From assembly GCA_964517265.1 (NCBI GenBank), contig CAZFBS010000026.1, positions 1-42,405 of the forward strand: a stretch of 42,405 nucleotides of DNA, read 5' to 3'. The DNA comes from REEP01 sp964517265 (GTDB lineage: Bacteria > Pseudomonadota > Alphaproteobacteria > Rhodospirillales > Defluviicoccaceae). Under the pieces are notes generated by a model, which saw only the letters and a list, made by a program, of their open reading frames with translations, was not told where the DNA came from and made no database searches. The translations under genes and the position numbers were made by a program. This document shows positions 31,207-40,552 of the stretch, piece by piece (within the stretch, counting starts at the first letter, position 1; each line of letters starts with the position of its first letter).

Positions 31207-32532
31207 ATGACAGCCCTCGTCTCATTTCCTGTGCGCGGCTTGCGCGGCACCACTTCGGTTCCCGGGGACAAGTCGATCTCCCATCGGGCACTGATCCTCG
31301 GAGCCTGCGCGATCGGCGAAACCCGGATCGAGGGTCTTCTCGATGCGGAAGACGTGCGCGCGACCGCCGGCGCGCTGGCGGCTTTGCATGTCACCGTTCG
31401 GCAGGAGGATACCAACACCTGGCGCGTGCACGGGCGCGGGACCGGCGGGCTTTCCGAGCCGGACACCGTGCTTGATCTCGGCAATTCGGGAACAGGCGCG
31501 CGTCTGTTGATGGGGGCCGTGGCGAGCCATCCGTTCACGACGTTCTTCACCGGCGATCATTCTCTCAGCAGCAGGCCGATGCAGCGCATCATCCAGCCGC
31601 TGAGCGAAATGGGGGCCCAGTTTATCGCGCGCAGCGGCGGCCGGCTGCCGCTCGCGGTGATCGGTACCGGCGAGCCGATGCCGGTAACCTACACGATGCC
31701 AGTACCGTCGGCGCAAGTGAAGTCGGCGGTGCTGCTGGCGGCGTTGAATGCCCCCGGCACGACGACGGTCGTCGAATCAGAGGCAAGCCGGGATCATACT
31801 GAGAGAATGCTGGCGGATTTCGGTGCCGCCATCGAAGTCGAGACCGGCGCAAACGGCACCCGCACGATCAGGCTTGTCGGCGAGCCGGAATTGCAGGGCC
31901 GCGCCATCATCGTTCCGGGGGATCCTTCGTCGGCCGCATTCGCCCTCGTCGCCGCCTTGATCACCAAGGCCTCGTCAATTCTGATCAAGGGGGTCGGCAT
32001 CAATCCGTTGCGTGCCGGCCTGCTGGAAACGCTGGCGGAGATGGGCGCGGCCGTAAGCGCGACCGCCGCGGATTCGGCAGGAGGCGAGCCGGTTGCCGAT
32101 CTGGCGGTCCGCTCGTGTCCGTTGCAAGGGGTCAGCGTGCCCAGACAAAGAATCCCGTCAATGATCGACGAAATCCCGGTGCTTGCCGTCGCGGCGGCGT
32201 GCGCACACGGCGAGACGCGGTTAGAAGGCTTGGCTGAACTACGGGTCAAGGAAAGCGACCGTCTGGCAGCGATCGCGCGCGGCCTCAGCCAGTGTGGTGT
32301 CGGAGTCGATCACGGGCAGGACTGGCTCGTCATTGAGGGTGCCGGCGGACCGCCGCCGGGCGACGCGACAATCACCGTCGCCCTGGATCATCGCATCGCG
32401 ATGGCGTTCTTGGTTCTCGGGTGTGCCAGCGTCAAGCCCGTTGCCATTGACGATGCCGCGGCGATCGGGACCAGCTTTCCCCAGTTCGTCGCCCTGATGA
32501 ACCGGTTGGGCGCGGACATCCGAGGGCGATAA
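31207..32532 (+). CDS. aroA: 3-phosphoshikimate 1-carboxyvinyltransferase (EPSP synthase)
   Basis: 441 aa. It joins shikimate-3-phosphate and phosphoenolpyruvate in the sixth shikimate step. GDKSISHRAL, RPMQRIIQPLSEMGAQ, SAQVKSAVLLA, SRDHTERML, PGDPSSAAFALVAALI and LRVKESDRLAAIARGL align closely with the Agrobacterium CP4 (class II) enzyme as I remember it. At the loop where CP4 has the Ala100 of its NAATG sequence, this protein has Gly95 (GNSGTGAR). First gene of the supraoperon, 2 nt ahead of cmk. Confidence 0.96.
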   Translation: MTALVSFPVRGLRGTTSVPGDKSISHRALILGACAIGETRIEGLLDAEDVRATAGALAALHVTVRQEDTNTWRVHGRGTGGLSEPDTVLDLGNSGTGARLLMGAVASHPFTTFFTGDHSLSSRPMQRIIQPLSEMGAQFIARSGGRLPLAVIGTGEPMPVTYTMPVPSAQVKSAVLLAALNAPGTTTVVESEASRDHTERMLADFGAAIEVETGANGTRTIRLVGEPELQGRAIIVPGDPSSAAFALVAALITKASSILIKGVGINPLRAGLLETLAEMGAAVSATAADSAGGEPVADLAVRSCPLQGVSVPRQRIPSMIDEIPVLAVAAACAHGETRLEGLAELRVKESDRLAAIARGLSQCGVGVDHGQDWLVIEGAGGPPPGDATITVALDHRIAMAFLVLGCASVKPVAIDDAAAIGTSFPQFVALMNRLGADIRGR

Positions 32533-32534
32533 CA

Positions 32535-33332
32535 ATGGCGGGAGAGGAATCGCAAGAAACCGCTGTTTCAGGACCGGTCGTCATCGCCGTCGATGGGCCG
32601 GCGGCGGCGGGCAAGGGCACTCTGGCTCGGCGTTTGGCCGAGCATCTTGGCTACGCTTACCTCGACACAGGCGTTCTGTATCGAGCGGTCGGGCTCAAGA
32701 TGATGCAAGCCGGCCGCGCTCCAGCCGACGCCGAAGCCGCCGCTGCGATTGCCCGGACGCTGAGTGCCGAGGACCTGGAGCGGCCGGATCTGCGCAGCGA
32801 CGAAGCGGCGCAGGCGGCCTCTCAGGTCGCGGCGCAGCCTGCGGTGCGGGGGGCGCTGCTGGACTTCCAGAAGCGATTTGCCGCCAATCCTCCCAGCAGC
32901 CGAGGCGCTGTGCTCGACGGGCGCGATATCGGCACCGTGGTCTGCCCGGATGCGGCCGTGAAGCTTTTCGTGACGGCCTCGCTGGCCGTTCGGGCGCGCC
33001 GGCGCCTTCAAGAGTTGCGGGATCGTGGCGCGGCCGTTATACATGGCACCGTGTTGCGGGATATGAAGGAACGGGATGCGCGCGATTCAGAGCGCGATAT
33101 AGCCCCTTTGCGGCCAGCCGACGATGCTTGCGTGATTGACACGAGCGACTTGGACCCCGATACAGTGTTCGCTGTCGCTCTTGACGGTGTGCGTGCCCGC
33201 CTGTCCGCGATACATGAAGACGATGCCGGAGGCCCCGGCGTGACATCCCGGCAATCCGCGTCAGCCGTGATCAACAGTGGCGAGCTGCTGTCATCGCCGG
33301 AGGGGACCTCCGACGGAGACACGGGAACCTAA
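32535..33332 (+). CDS. cmk: Cytidylate kinase
   Basis: 265 aa. It phosphorylates CMP/dCMP. The P-loop DGPAAAGKGT follows a 13-residue N-terminal extension, then YLDTGVLYRAV, VLDGRDIGTVVCPDA, and RDMKERDARDSERDIAPLRPADDA, all standard. After about residue 225 there is a 40-residue Ser/Gly/Asp-rich tail (GGPGVTSRQ to the end) that ordinary Cmk (about 210-230 aa) lacks. The GAGGGCG before the ATG spans the aroA stop. Confidence 0.95.
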   Translation: MAGEESQETAVSGPVVIAVDGPAAAGKGTLARRLAEHLGYAYLDTGVLYRAVGLKMMQAGRAPADAEAAAAIARTLSAEDLERPDLRSDEAAQAASQVAAQPAVRGALLDFQKRFAANPPSSRGAVLDGRDIGTVVCPDAAVKLFVTASLAVRARRRLQELRDRGAAVIHGTVLRDMKERDARDSERDIAPLRPADDACVIDTSDLDPDTVFAVALDGVRARLSAIHEDDAGGPGVTSRQSASAVINSGELLSSPEGTSDGDTGT

Positions 33333-33372
33333 TCAGTAGCTTCGAGAGCAATTGCGAAGGAACGAAACACCT

Positions 33373-35193
33373 ATGGTTGCAACCGCTTCCCAGACGTCGG
33401 CCGAAAGTACCCCTCCTGGATCGGGCGAGAGCTTTGCGGCTCTTCTTGAGGAGTCGTTCGGCGACAGCGGCGGCTTTGAAGGGCAGGTCGTCAAAGGCAC
33501 CGTGGTTCGTATTGAAGGCGACATGGCGGTCATCGACGTCGGCCTGAAGTCGGAGGGCCGGGTGCCAATCAAGGAGTTCGCTCCCGCCGGGCGCAGCGCC
33601 GAAATCGCGGCGGGAGAAAAGGTCGACGTCTTTGTTGAGCGATATGAAGATAAGGACGGCGTTGTCAGCCTCAGCCGCGAGAAGGCGCGCCGGGAAGAGG
33701 CATGGACCCAGCTCGAACAGGCCTTCAAGAATGGCGAGCGGGTGAACGGGACCATCTTCGGACGCGTCAAGGGCGGATTCATCGTCGATCTATCGGGGGC
33801 AGTGGCATTCCTGCCTGGAAGCCAAGTCGATATCCGGCCGGTTCGTGACATCGGTCCGCTGATGAACACGCCGCAGCCGTTTCAGATCCTGAAGATGGAC
33901 CGGGCCCGAAACAACATCGTGGTCTCGCGCCGGGCGGTTCTCGAGGAGTCCCGTGCCGAGGCGCGCTCGGAGTTGATCTCCAACTTGAAGGAAGGCCAAG
34001 TTCTCGAAGGCGTGGTCAAGAACATCACCGACTACGGCGCCTTCATCGATCTGGGCGGGGTCGACGGGTTGCTGCACGTCACCGACATTGCCTGGAAGCG
34101 CATCAACCATCCATCGGAAGCTTTGCAGATCGGCCAGAGCGTCAACGTCCAGGTTATCCGCTTCAATCCCGAGACCCAGCGGATTTCCCTCGGAATGAAG
34201 CAGCTTGAGGAAGACCCCTGGGTCGGTGTTCAGGCGAAGTATCCGGCGGGCGCCAAGTTCATGGGCCGCGTGACCAACATCACCGATTACGGCGCGTTCG
34301 TCGAGCTCGAGCCGGGCGTGGAGGGGTTGGTCCATGTCTCGGAAATGAGTTGGACCAAAAAGAACGTCCATCCCGGCAAAATCGTCTCGACCAGCCAGGA
34401 AGTGGAGGTCGTGGTGCTGGATGTCGATCCGGATAAGCGGCGGATCAGCCTCGGCCTCAAGCAGACCCTTGCCAATCCGTGGGATGACTTTCTCGAGAAG
34501 CACCCGGTCGGCGCGGAGATTGAAGGCGAGGTCAAGAACATCACCGAATTCGGTCTGTTTCTCGGCTTGCCGGGAGACATCGACGGGATGGCCCATCTCT
34601 CCGATCTGTCGTGGACCAAGCCGGGTGAGGAAGCCCTTGCCGATTACAACAAGGGCGATATCGTTCGCGCCAAGGTTCTGGACGTGGACATCGACAAGGA
34701 GCGCATCAGCCTCGGGATCAAGCAGCTGGAGGAGGATCCGTTCGAATCCAGCTTCAGCAATTTGCGCAAGGGACAAGTGGTCACCTGCACCATCACCGGG
34801 GTGAGCGAGGCCGGTCTGGACGTGGACGTCGGTGACGGCGCACCGGGCTTCATCCGCAAGAATGAGGTGTCGAGGGAGCGCAGCGAGCAGCGCACCGACC
34901 GGTTCGCGGCGGGCGAGAAGGTTGACGCCAAGATCACCCAGATCGACAAGAGCACGCGCAAGATCCTGCTTTCGATCAAGGCCCGCGAGATGGAGGAAGA
35001 GAAGAAGGCGGTTGCGGAATACGGCTCGACCGACTCCGGAGCCAGCCTCGGTGAAATTCTCGGGGCGGCGATTCGCGAGAAGCGGGAGGCCGCCGAGCGC
35101 GCCGAACAGGCCGCCGAGAAGAGGCAGGCGGCGGCACGCGCCCAGGAAGACTCCGAGGCGGAAGGCGACAACGCCGCCGATAAGGAAGATTAA
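33373..35193 (+). CDS. rpsA: 30S ribosomal protein S1
   Basis: 606 aa. Six S1 (OB) RNA-binding repeats run roughly at 36-100, 118-184, 205-273, 290-360, 377-447 and 464-531. Repeats 3 and 4 contain the strongest motifs (ITDYGAFIDLGGVDGLLHVTDIAW, ITDYGAFVELEPGVEGLVHVSEMSW). The C-terminal 65 residues are a charged Glu/Ala/Arg-rich tail, longer than in E. coli. The ATG at 33373 is preceded by GAAGG. The cmk-rpsA order is widely conserved. Confidence 0.97.
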   Translation: MVATASQTSAESTPPGSGESFAALLEESFGDSGGFEGQVVKGTVVRIEGDMAVIDVGLKSEGRVPIKEFAPAGRSAEIAAGEKVDVFVERYEDKDGVVSLSREKARREEAWTQLEQAFKNGERVNGTIFGRVKGGFIVDLSGAVAFLPGSQVDIRPVRDIGPLMNTPQPFQILKMDRARNNIVVSRRAVLEESRAEARSELISNLKEGQVLEGVVKNITDYGAFIDLGGVDGLLHVTDIAWKRINHPSEALQIGQSVNVQVIRFNPETQRISLGMKQLEEDPWVGVQAKYPAGAKFMGRVTNITDYGAFVELEPGVEGLVHVSEMSWTKKNVHPGKIVSTSQEVEVVVLDVDPDKRRISLGLKQTLANPWDDFLEKHPVGAEIEGEVKNITEFGLFLGLPGDIDGMAHLSDLSWTKPGEEALADYNKGDIVRAKVLDVDIDKERISLGIKQLEEDPFESSFSNLRKGQVVTCTITGVSEAGLDVDVGDGAPGFIRKNEVSRERSEQRTDRFAAGEKVDAKITQIDKSTRKILLSIKAREMEEEKKAVAEYGSTDSGASLGEILGAAIREKREAAERAEQAAEKRQAAARAQEDSEAEGDNAADKED

Positions 35194-35232
35194 AAAGGAA
35201 GAGGACGGCGGTCCGCGGACAGCGCGACGATC

Positions 35233-36153
35233 ATGTCCCTTGAGCCGGACTATCTGGTTGACCGGCGCCGCCTGAAACGGCGGCTGGGGGTATGGCGTCT
35301 GGTAACGGTTGCCGCCATCCTTGCCGTCGTTCTGCTCGGACTCAACCGGATCGGTGTTGTCGGCCGTGACTACGTGGCGCGCCTCGTGGTCGACGGCGTC
35401 ATTACCGATGATCTCGAGCGTGACGAGGCTCTGGCCGTGATCGCCCAAGATCATCGGGCGAAGGCCCTGATCGTGCGCATCAACAGTCCCGGCGGAACGG
35501 TCGTCGGCGGCGAGGCGCTGTACCGGCGGCTTCGGCTTGTCAGCGAGACGAAGCCGGTTGTCGCGGTGATGGGGGAAGTCGCCACATCGGCGGCGTACAT
35601 GACGGCGCTCGGGAGCGATCACATCATCGGCCGGGAGGGCACGGTGACGGGATCGATCGGCGTGCTGCTGCAGACCGCCAACATCACCGGCCTGCTTGAC
35701 AGGATCGGGGTCGAGACCGAGTCGGTCAAGAGCGCTCCGCTCAAGGCTCAGCCAAACCCGCTCGAAGAGATGTCTCCGCAAGCCCGCGAAGCGATCGAAC
35801 AGGTGGTGCAGGACATGTTCACCATGTTCGTGGGGATCGTTCAGGAACGACGGAACTTCTCGCCGGAACAGGTGATGGAGGTTGCCGACGGGCGGATTTT
35901 CACGGGCCGGCAGGCGCTTGGCAATGGCCTCATCGATGGGATCGGAAGCGAACTCGATGCCCGGCGCTGGCTCGCGGACACGCGTGACGTTCCAACAACG
36001 CTGCCGGTTCGCGAACTCGATGAGGACGGGACGGTTGTATGGGTGCGGCGGCGGATCGACAGCCTGTTCGGAAAAAGCTTGTTGCCAGAGATACTTAGAC
36101 TTGACGGGCTGGTTTCTGTCTGGCACCCTCAGGCGCGGTCCGCGATGAATTGA
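35233..36153 (+). CDS. sppA: Signal peptide peptidase SppA (S49 family)
   Basis: 306 aa, short SppA form with one N-terminal membrane anchor (about 22-42). The catalytic Ser119 lies in GEVATSAAYMTALG, and the likely Lys partner is in SVKSAPLKAQPNP (166 or 171). VRINSPGGTVVGGEALYRRL and TGSIGVLLQTANITGLL are family blocks. It degrades cleaved signal peptides in the membrane. Located between rpsA and ihfB as in many alphaproteobacteria. Confidence 0.95.
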   Translation: MSLEPDYLVDRRRLKRRLGVWRLVTVAAILAVVLLGLNRIGVVGRDYVARLVVDGVITDDLERDEALAVIAQDHRAKALIVRINSPGGTVVGGEALYRRLRLVSETKPVVAVMGEVATSAAYMTALGSDHIIGREGTVTGSIGVLLQTANITGLLDRIGVETESVKSAPLKAQPNPLEEMSPQAREAIEQVVQDMFTMFVGIVQERRNFSPEQVMEVADGRIFTGRQALGNGLIDGIGSELDARRWLADTRDVPTTLPVRELDEDGTVVWVRRRIDSLFGKSLLPEILRLDGLVSVWHPQARSAMN

Positions 36154-36234
36154 TCGCCGGCTTGTGATGTGTGCGGGCGACCCTCGTGGCCGCCAATCAG
36201 GCAGCAGCCGGATCGAGCAGAGGAAAGGTGGCCG

Positions 36235-36519
36235 ATGACCAAGTCGGAACTGATCGCACGCCTTGCGGCGGCGAATCCGCATTTGTACCACCGCGACGTC
36301 GAGCGGATCGTGACGACCGTATTTGACGAAATTGCCAGCGCCCTTGGCCGCGGTGCACGGGTGGAACTGAGGGGTTTTGGCGCGTTCTCGGTGAAGGAGC
36401 GCGCCTCGCGGGTCGGCCGCAATCCCCGCACCGGGGCAGCAGTTGACGTGTCCGCCAAGTATGTGCCTTATTTCAAGACCGGCAAACAGCTTCGCGAGCG
36501 CCTCAATACGGCCGAATAG
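36235..36519 (+). CDS. ihfB: Integration host factor subunit beta
   Basis: 94 aa HU/IHF-family DNA-bending protein. Start MTKSELIARLAAANPHLYHRDVE. The DNA-binding arm GAFSVKERASRVGRNPRTG contains the proline-tipped beta ribbon, and the C-terminus is VPYFKTGKQLRERLN. The ATG at 36235 with GGAAAGG just before it is preferred to an upstream in-frame start at 36169. Confidence 0.96.
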   Translation: MTKSELIARLAAANPHLYHRDVERIVTTVFDEIASALGRGARVELRGFGAFSVKERASRVGRNPRTGAAVDVSAKYVPYFKTGKQLRERLNTAE

Positions 36520-36552
36520 GGCGATCAGCAGCATGACGAGGGGGCAACGATT

Positions 36553-36894
36553 GTGGCGCGATTGATATTCTGGCTTCTCGTCCTGATCCTGTCGCTGGTC
36601 ATTATCGTCTTCGCGGCCAGCAATCGCCAACCGGTGGCGCTTGACTTGTGGGTATATCAGACTCCCCCCCTTCCGCTGTTTGTGGTGGCGCTGATCGGAA
36701 TTTTCATCGGATTCATCTGGGGCGGGCTCGTCGCATGGGTCAGTGCGGGAAGGCATCGACAGCGGGCCCGCGATCTCTATCGCCGCGTCGAGACCGCAGA
36801 GCGGGAGAAGGCGAGCCTGCGTCGTCAGATCGAAAAGCTGCAGGCAGGGGAGAGGCGGGCGGCGATCCCGCCACCGCCCGCCGACGCCGCTTGA
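36553..36894 (+). CDS. lapA: LapA-domain (DUF1049) inner-membrane protein
   Basis: 113 aa from a GTG start after a GAGGGGGCAACG SD region. Two hydrophobic helices (about 4-21 and 40-64) enclose ASNRQPVALDLW, the conserved short periplasmic loop of LapA domains. A cytoplasmic coiled-coil-like tail (RDLYRRVETAEREKASLRRQ) follows. In E. coli LapA works with LapB in LPS homeostasis; lapB is not adjacent here. Located between ihfB and pyrF. Confidence 0.88.
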   Translation: MARLIFWLLVLILSLVIIVFAASNRQPVALDLWVYQTPPLPLFVVALIGIFIGFIWGGLVAWVSAGRHRQRARDLYRRVETAEREKASLRRQIEKLQAGERRAAIPPPPADAA

Positions 36895-36996
36895 CGTCAC
36901 GTCATTGGAGCATGCGAAGCGCCGCGGCTTGGATCCTGCTCCAGGGACAAATCTGTAACGAAGCCGCGTGCGCCACCGATGGGGCGGTTAGCTGAA

Positions 36997-37746
36997 ATGT
37001 CGACCATCAGGCCAGCGGATCGACTGTTCGTCGCTTTGGATCTCGTCGATCTGGAGCGCAGCATAGCCGTTGCGCGCGCGCTGGCGGGCCATATCGGCGG
37101 GATCAAACTCGGTAAGGAGTTCTTTACCGCCAATGGGCCGGAAGGCTATCGGCGCATCGCCGAACTCGGTCTGCCGATCTTTCTTGACTTGAAGTTTCAT
37201 GACATCCCGACAACGGTGGCTCGTGCCGTGCGTGCGGCCCTGCCGTTGCACCCGTTCATGCTGGACGTACACGCGAGCGGCGGAGCGGCAATGATGCGGG
37301 CCGCCGCCAACGCCGCGGCGGAACGCGAGATGGACGTTGGCGCAACGAGGGCGCAGCCGCGCGGCAGGCCGCTGGTGGTTGCGGTGACGGTGCTGACCTC
37401 GCTGCACGAGGCAGACTTCGAGTTCTTGGGTATTTCAAGATCGTTGCAGGAACAGGCTGCCCGTCTCGCGGGGCTTGCCAAGAGGTGCGGGCTCGACGGC
37501 GCCGTGTGCTCCTGCTCCGAGCTGATGGCGCTGCGCGGCGCCTGTGGTGCCGATTTCGTGCTGGTGGTTCCTGGCATCCGTCCAAGCTGGGCTCAGGATG
37601 ACGAGCACCGGCGGACGATCACGCCGGAGGAAGCCATTGCCTTGGGCGCGGACTACATCGTCGTTGGCCGGCCGATCGTGCAGGCGCCCGATCCTGCCGA
37701 GGCGGCGGCGCGCGTCTGTGAAGAGATGTCGCGCGGGTATTCCTAG
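36997..37746 (+). CDS. pyrF: Orotidine 5'-phosphate decarboxylase
   Basis: 249 aa. It makes UMP from OMP, the last step of pyrimidine synthesis. The catalytic array LDLKFHDIPTTV (Asp-Lys-Asp) is intact, LFVALD opens the barrel, and the phosphate-binding VVPGIRP and YIVVGRPI strands are present. The ATG at 36997 is preferred over one at 36979 because it starts the family block directly; the SD is modest. Followed by trpF after 24 nt. Confidence 0.95.
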   Translation: MSTIRPADRLFVALDLVDLERSIAVARALAGHIGGIKLGKEFFTANGPEGYRRIAELGLPIFLDLKFHDIPTTVARAVRAALPLHPFMLDVHASGGAAMMRAAANAAAEREMDVGATRAQPRGRPLVVAVTVLTSLHEADFEFLGISRSLQEQAARLAGLAKRCGLDGAVCSCSELMALRGACGADFVLVVPGIRPSWAQDDEHRRTITPEEAIALGADYIVVGRPIVQAPDPAEAAARVCEEMSRGYS

Positions 37747-37770
37747 GGCTTGCGGCGAGCGAAAGACGTC

Positions 37771-38460
37771 ATGGCGATCAGCGTCAAGATCTGTGGCCTG
37801 ACCACACGGGCAACGGTCGATGCCGCCGCCGGAGGGGGCGCCTGCTTTCTCGGATTCGTATTCTTCCCGCCGTCGCCGCGTTTTGTTGAGCCGAGCGCGC
37901 TCGCCGCGCTTACGGCCGGATTGCCCGCCGGGGTAATGCGGGTTGGGCTGATGGTCGATCCCAGCGATGATGACTTGGCTGCACTCGATCGCAAGACGAT
38001 CGATATGCTGCAGTTGCACGGGACAGAGACGGTGGACAGGGTTGCCAGGATCAAGGCCCGCCTCGACATCCCGGTCATCAAGGCAATTGCTGTCGCCGAT
38101 GGCGCCGACCTCGATCGTGCGCGAAGCTACGAAGGCGTGGCGGACCGTCTTTTGTTCGACGCGCGACCGCCGAAAGGGGCGAGCCGGCCCGGGGGCAATG
38201 CGACAGCGTTCGAGTGGCGGTTGCTGCGCTCGCGGACGTGGCGGGTTCCCTGGATGCTGGCAGGCGGTTTATCCTGTGAAAATCTCCGGCAGGCCGTTCG
38301 CGACAGCGGAGCGGCGGCTGTCGATGTCTCTTCCGGCGTCGAAGACGCGGAAGGGATAAAGAGCCTCGAGAAAATCCGGGCGCTGCTGGCCCTCGCCGCT
38401 GCGCTTGACCCGCCCATCGCAGGAACGGCGGTTACCGATTGGAAAGTCCCAAACCAATGA
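37771..38460 (+). CDS. trpF: Phosphoribosylanthranilate isomerase
   Basis: 229 aa (beta/alpha)8 enzyme of tryptophan synthesis. The N-terminal VKICGLTTRATVDAA includes the catalytic Cys8. GFVFFPPSPRFVE, LQLHGTET, LLFDARPPKG and the C-terminal AAAVDVSSGVEDAEGIKS (catalytic Asp and phosphate loop) complete the barrel. The ATG of trpB overlaps its stop (ATGA). Confidence 0.95.
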   Translation: MAISVKICGLTTRATVDAAAGGGACFLGFVFFPPSPRFVEPSALAALTAGLPAGVMRVGLMVDPSDDDLAALDRKTIDMLQLHGTETVDRVARIKARLDIPVIKAIAVADGADLDRARSYEGVADRLLFDARPPKGASRPGGNATAFEWRLLRSRTWRVPWMLAGGLSCENLRQAVRDSGAAAVDVSSGVEDAEGIKSLEKIRALLALAAALDPPIAGTAVTDWKVPNQ

Positions 38461-39707
38461 CCGATGCAAAAACTAACCTACTTGGCCGTGATCCGGTCGC
38501 CCGCGCGAACACGCTGCGGGCTGGACCTGACCGGTTCGGCCACTTCGGGATCTATGGCGGCCGCTACGTGGCCGAGACGCTGATGCCCTTGGTGCTCGAG
38601 GTCGAGCAAGCCTACGAACAGGCTCGGCAGGACCCTTCCTTCACTTCGGAGTTCGACTATTACCTCCGCCATTACGTCGGGCGCCCCAGCCCCCTTTATT
38701 TTGCTGCGCGCCTGACCGAGAGGCTGGAGGGCGCCAAGATCTACTTCAAGCGTGACGAACTCAATCATACGGGGGCACACAAGATCAACAACACGCTGGG
38801 TCAGGTGTTGCTGGCGCGACGGATGAACAAGCATCGGATCATCGCCGAGACCGGGGCCGGTCAGCATGGGGTCGCCACCGCCACCGTCTGCGCTCTGTTC
38901 GGCCTTTCATGCGATGTGTTCATGGGCGCCGCCGACATCGAGCGGCAGTCGCCTAACGTGTTTCGCATGAAGTTGCTCGGGGCCAACGTCATTCCCGTCA
39001 CGTCCGGCTCGGGCACACTGAAGGACGCAATGAACGCGGCGTTGCGCGACTGGGTCGCCAACGTCACCGACACCTACTACCTGATCGGTACTGTGGCGGG
39101 TCCCCATCCCTACCCCGCGATGGTGCGTGACTTCCAGTCGGTGATCGGCGAGGAGGTCCGCAGCCAGATCCTGGAGCAGGAAGGACGGCTTCCCGACTCG
39201 CTCGTCGCCTGCATCGGCGGCGGCTCCAATGCGATGGGGCTGTTCCACCCGTTTCTCGACGATCCCGACGTCCGTATGATCGGAGTCGAGGCGGCCGGAC
39301 GCGGCGTGGAGACCGGCGAGCACTGCGCGTCGCTCACTGCCGGCCGGCCCGGCGTCCTGCACGGTAACCGCACCTATTTGTTGCAGACCCCGGACGGTCA
39401 GATCGAGAATGGTCACTCGCTGGCAGCCGGCCTCGACTACCCTGGCGTCGGTCCCGAGCATGCCTGGCTGCGCGACAGCGGGCGGGTTGAATATGTGGCT
39501 GTCACCGACCTGGAAGCGCTCGATGCGTTTCAGTTCTGCTCGCGCACGGAAGGAATCATCCCGGCACTGGAGCCAGCTCATGCTCTCGCCCACGTGCGGA
39601 AGATCGCACCCACTCTGCCGCGGGACCATGTCATGGTCATGAACATGTGCGGGCGCGGCGACAAGGACATCTTCACCGTTGCCGCTGCCCTGGAGCAAGG
39701 GCTTTGA
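38457..39707 (+). CDS. trpB: Tryptophan synthase beta chain
   Basis: 416 aa PLP enzyme joining indole and serine. The PLP Lys109 lies in LNHTGAHKINN, followed by ETGAGQHGVATATVCALFGL, GGGSNAMGLFHPF and the C-terminal GRGDKDI. It begins inside the last codons of trpF (ATGA) and ends inside the start of trpA (TTGA), so all three are translationally coupled. Confidence 0.97.
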   Translation: MTDAKTNLLGRDPVARANTLRAGPDRFGHFGIYGGRYVAETLMPLVLEVEQAYEQARQDPSFTSEFDYYLRHYVGRPSPLYFAARLTERLEGAKIYFKRDELNHTGAHKINNTLGQVLLARRMNKHRIIAETGAGQHGVATATVCALFGLSCDVFMGAADIERQSPNVFRMKLLGANVIPVTSGSGTLKDAMNAALRDWVANVTDTYYLIGTVAGPHPYPAMVRDFQSVIGEEVRSQILEQEGRLPDSLVACIGGGSNAMGLFHPFLDDPDVRMIGVEAAGRGVETGEHCASLTAGRPGVLHGNRTYLLQTPDGQIENGHSLAAGLDYPGVGPEHAWLRDSGRVEYVAVTDLEALDAFQFCSRTEGIIPALEPAHALAHVRKIAPTLPRDHVMVMNMCGRGDKDIFTVAAALEQGL

Positions 39708-40552
39708 GTGTACCAAACCGGATCGCCCGGCGCTTCAATGACCTGAAGCGGGAAGGTCGGGCTGGCCTCGTCACCTTCGTCACGGCGGGCGATCCCGACC
39801 CCGCGACGGCAATGGAGATTTTGCGCGGCCTGCCCGTCGCGGGCGCGGACCTGCTGGAGATCGGCATGCCGTTCAGCGATCCGATGGCGGATGGGCCGGC
39901 CATACAAGAGTCTTCTCTGAGGGCGCTGCGCGCCGGCCAGACCATGGCGAGGACGCTCGCCATGATCGCGGACTTTCGACGCATCGATGCCGATACGCCG
40001 GTCATTCTGATGGGCTACTTCAATCCGATTTATGCGTTCGGGGTTCAGCGGTTCGTCCTCGAGGCAAGGGCGGCTGGCGTCGATGGCCTGATCGTGGTCG
40101 ACCTTCCGCCAGAAGAGCATGAAGAGCTGCGCACGCCGGCTCTGGCCGCCGGCATTGACGTGATTCTTTTGCTGGCTCCGACCACGGGCGATGAGCGGCT
40201 CGCCACCATCCTGCGGGAAGCACGCGGATTCGTCTATTACGTCGCCATTACCGGCGTAACCGGCACCACCTCGGCTGACCCCGCTGAAGTGGCTGCGGCG
40301 GTTGGGCGGATCCGGCGCCACACGTCGGTCCCTATCGCTGTCGGCTTCGGGATCAAGACTGCCGATCAGGCCGCCGCAATCGCGGCAGCGGCCGATGCCG
40401 CCGTCGTCGGCTCTGCAATCGTGGGTAAGATTGCGCAGGACTTGAACGGCGACGGGATCGCCAAGCCGTCGCTTGTCGAGACGACCCTGGGCTTCGTCGC
40501 CGAACTTGCGGCCGGCGTTCGCAATCCCCCTGCACGCGGGGCTGCCGAATGA
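39704..40552 (+). CDS. trpA: Tryptophan synthase alpha chain
   Basis: 282 aa. It cleaves indole-glycerol phosphate and channels indole to TrpB. The catalytic Glu52 and Asp63 are in LEIGMPFSDPMADGPAIQ, with TAGDPD, ITGVTGTTSA and VGFGIKTADQAA phosphate loops. The start is a TTG at 39704 that overlaps the trpB stop by 4 nt and has GGAG 8 nt upstream; no ATG or GTG is available before the conserved RFNDLKREGRAGLV. Confidence 0.95.
   Translation: MSVPNRIARRFNDLKREGRAGLVTFVTAGDPDPATAMEILRGLPVAGADLLEIGMPFSDPMADGPAIQESSLRALRAGQTMARTLAMIADFRRIDADTPVILMGYFNPIYAFGVQRFVLEARAAGVDGLIVVDLPPEEHEELRTPALAAGIDVILLLAPTTGDERLATILREARGFVYYVAITGVTGTTSADPAEVAAAVGRIRRHTSVPIAVGFGIKTADQAAAIAAAADAAVVGSAIVGKIAQDLNGDGIAKPSLVETTLGFVAELAAGVRNPPARGAAE

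Noticed and set aside
33790..36900. Very long open frame (1036 codons) on the minus strand opposite rpsA-sppA-ihfB-lapA
   Set aside because: It runs antisense through four well-supported genes. Its product is low-complexity, rich in Arg, His and Asp with no domain, as expected from GC-rich codon bias.
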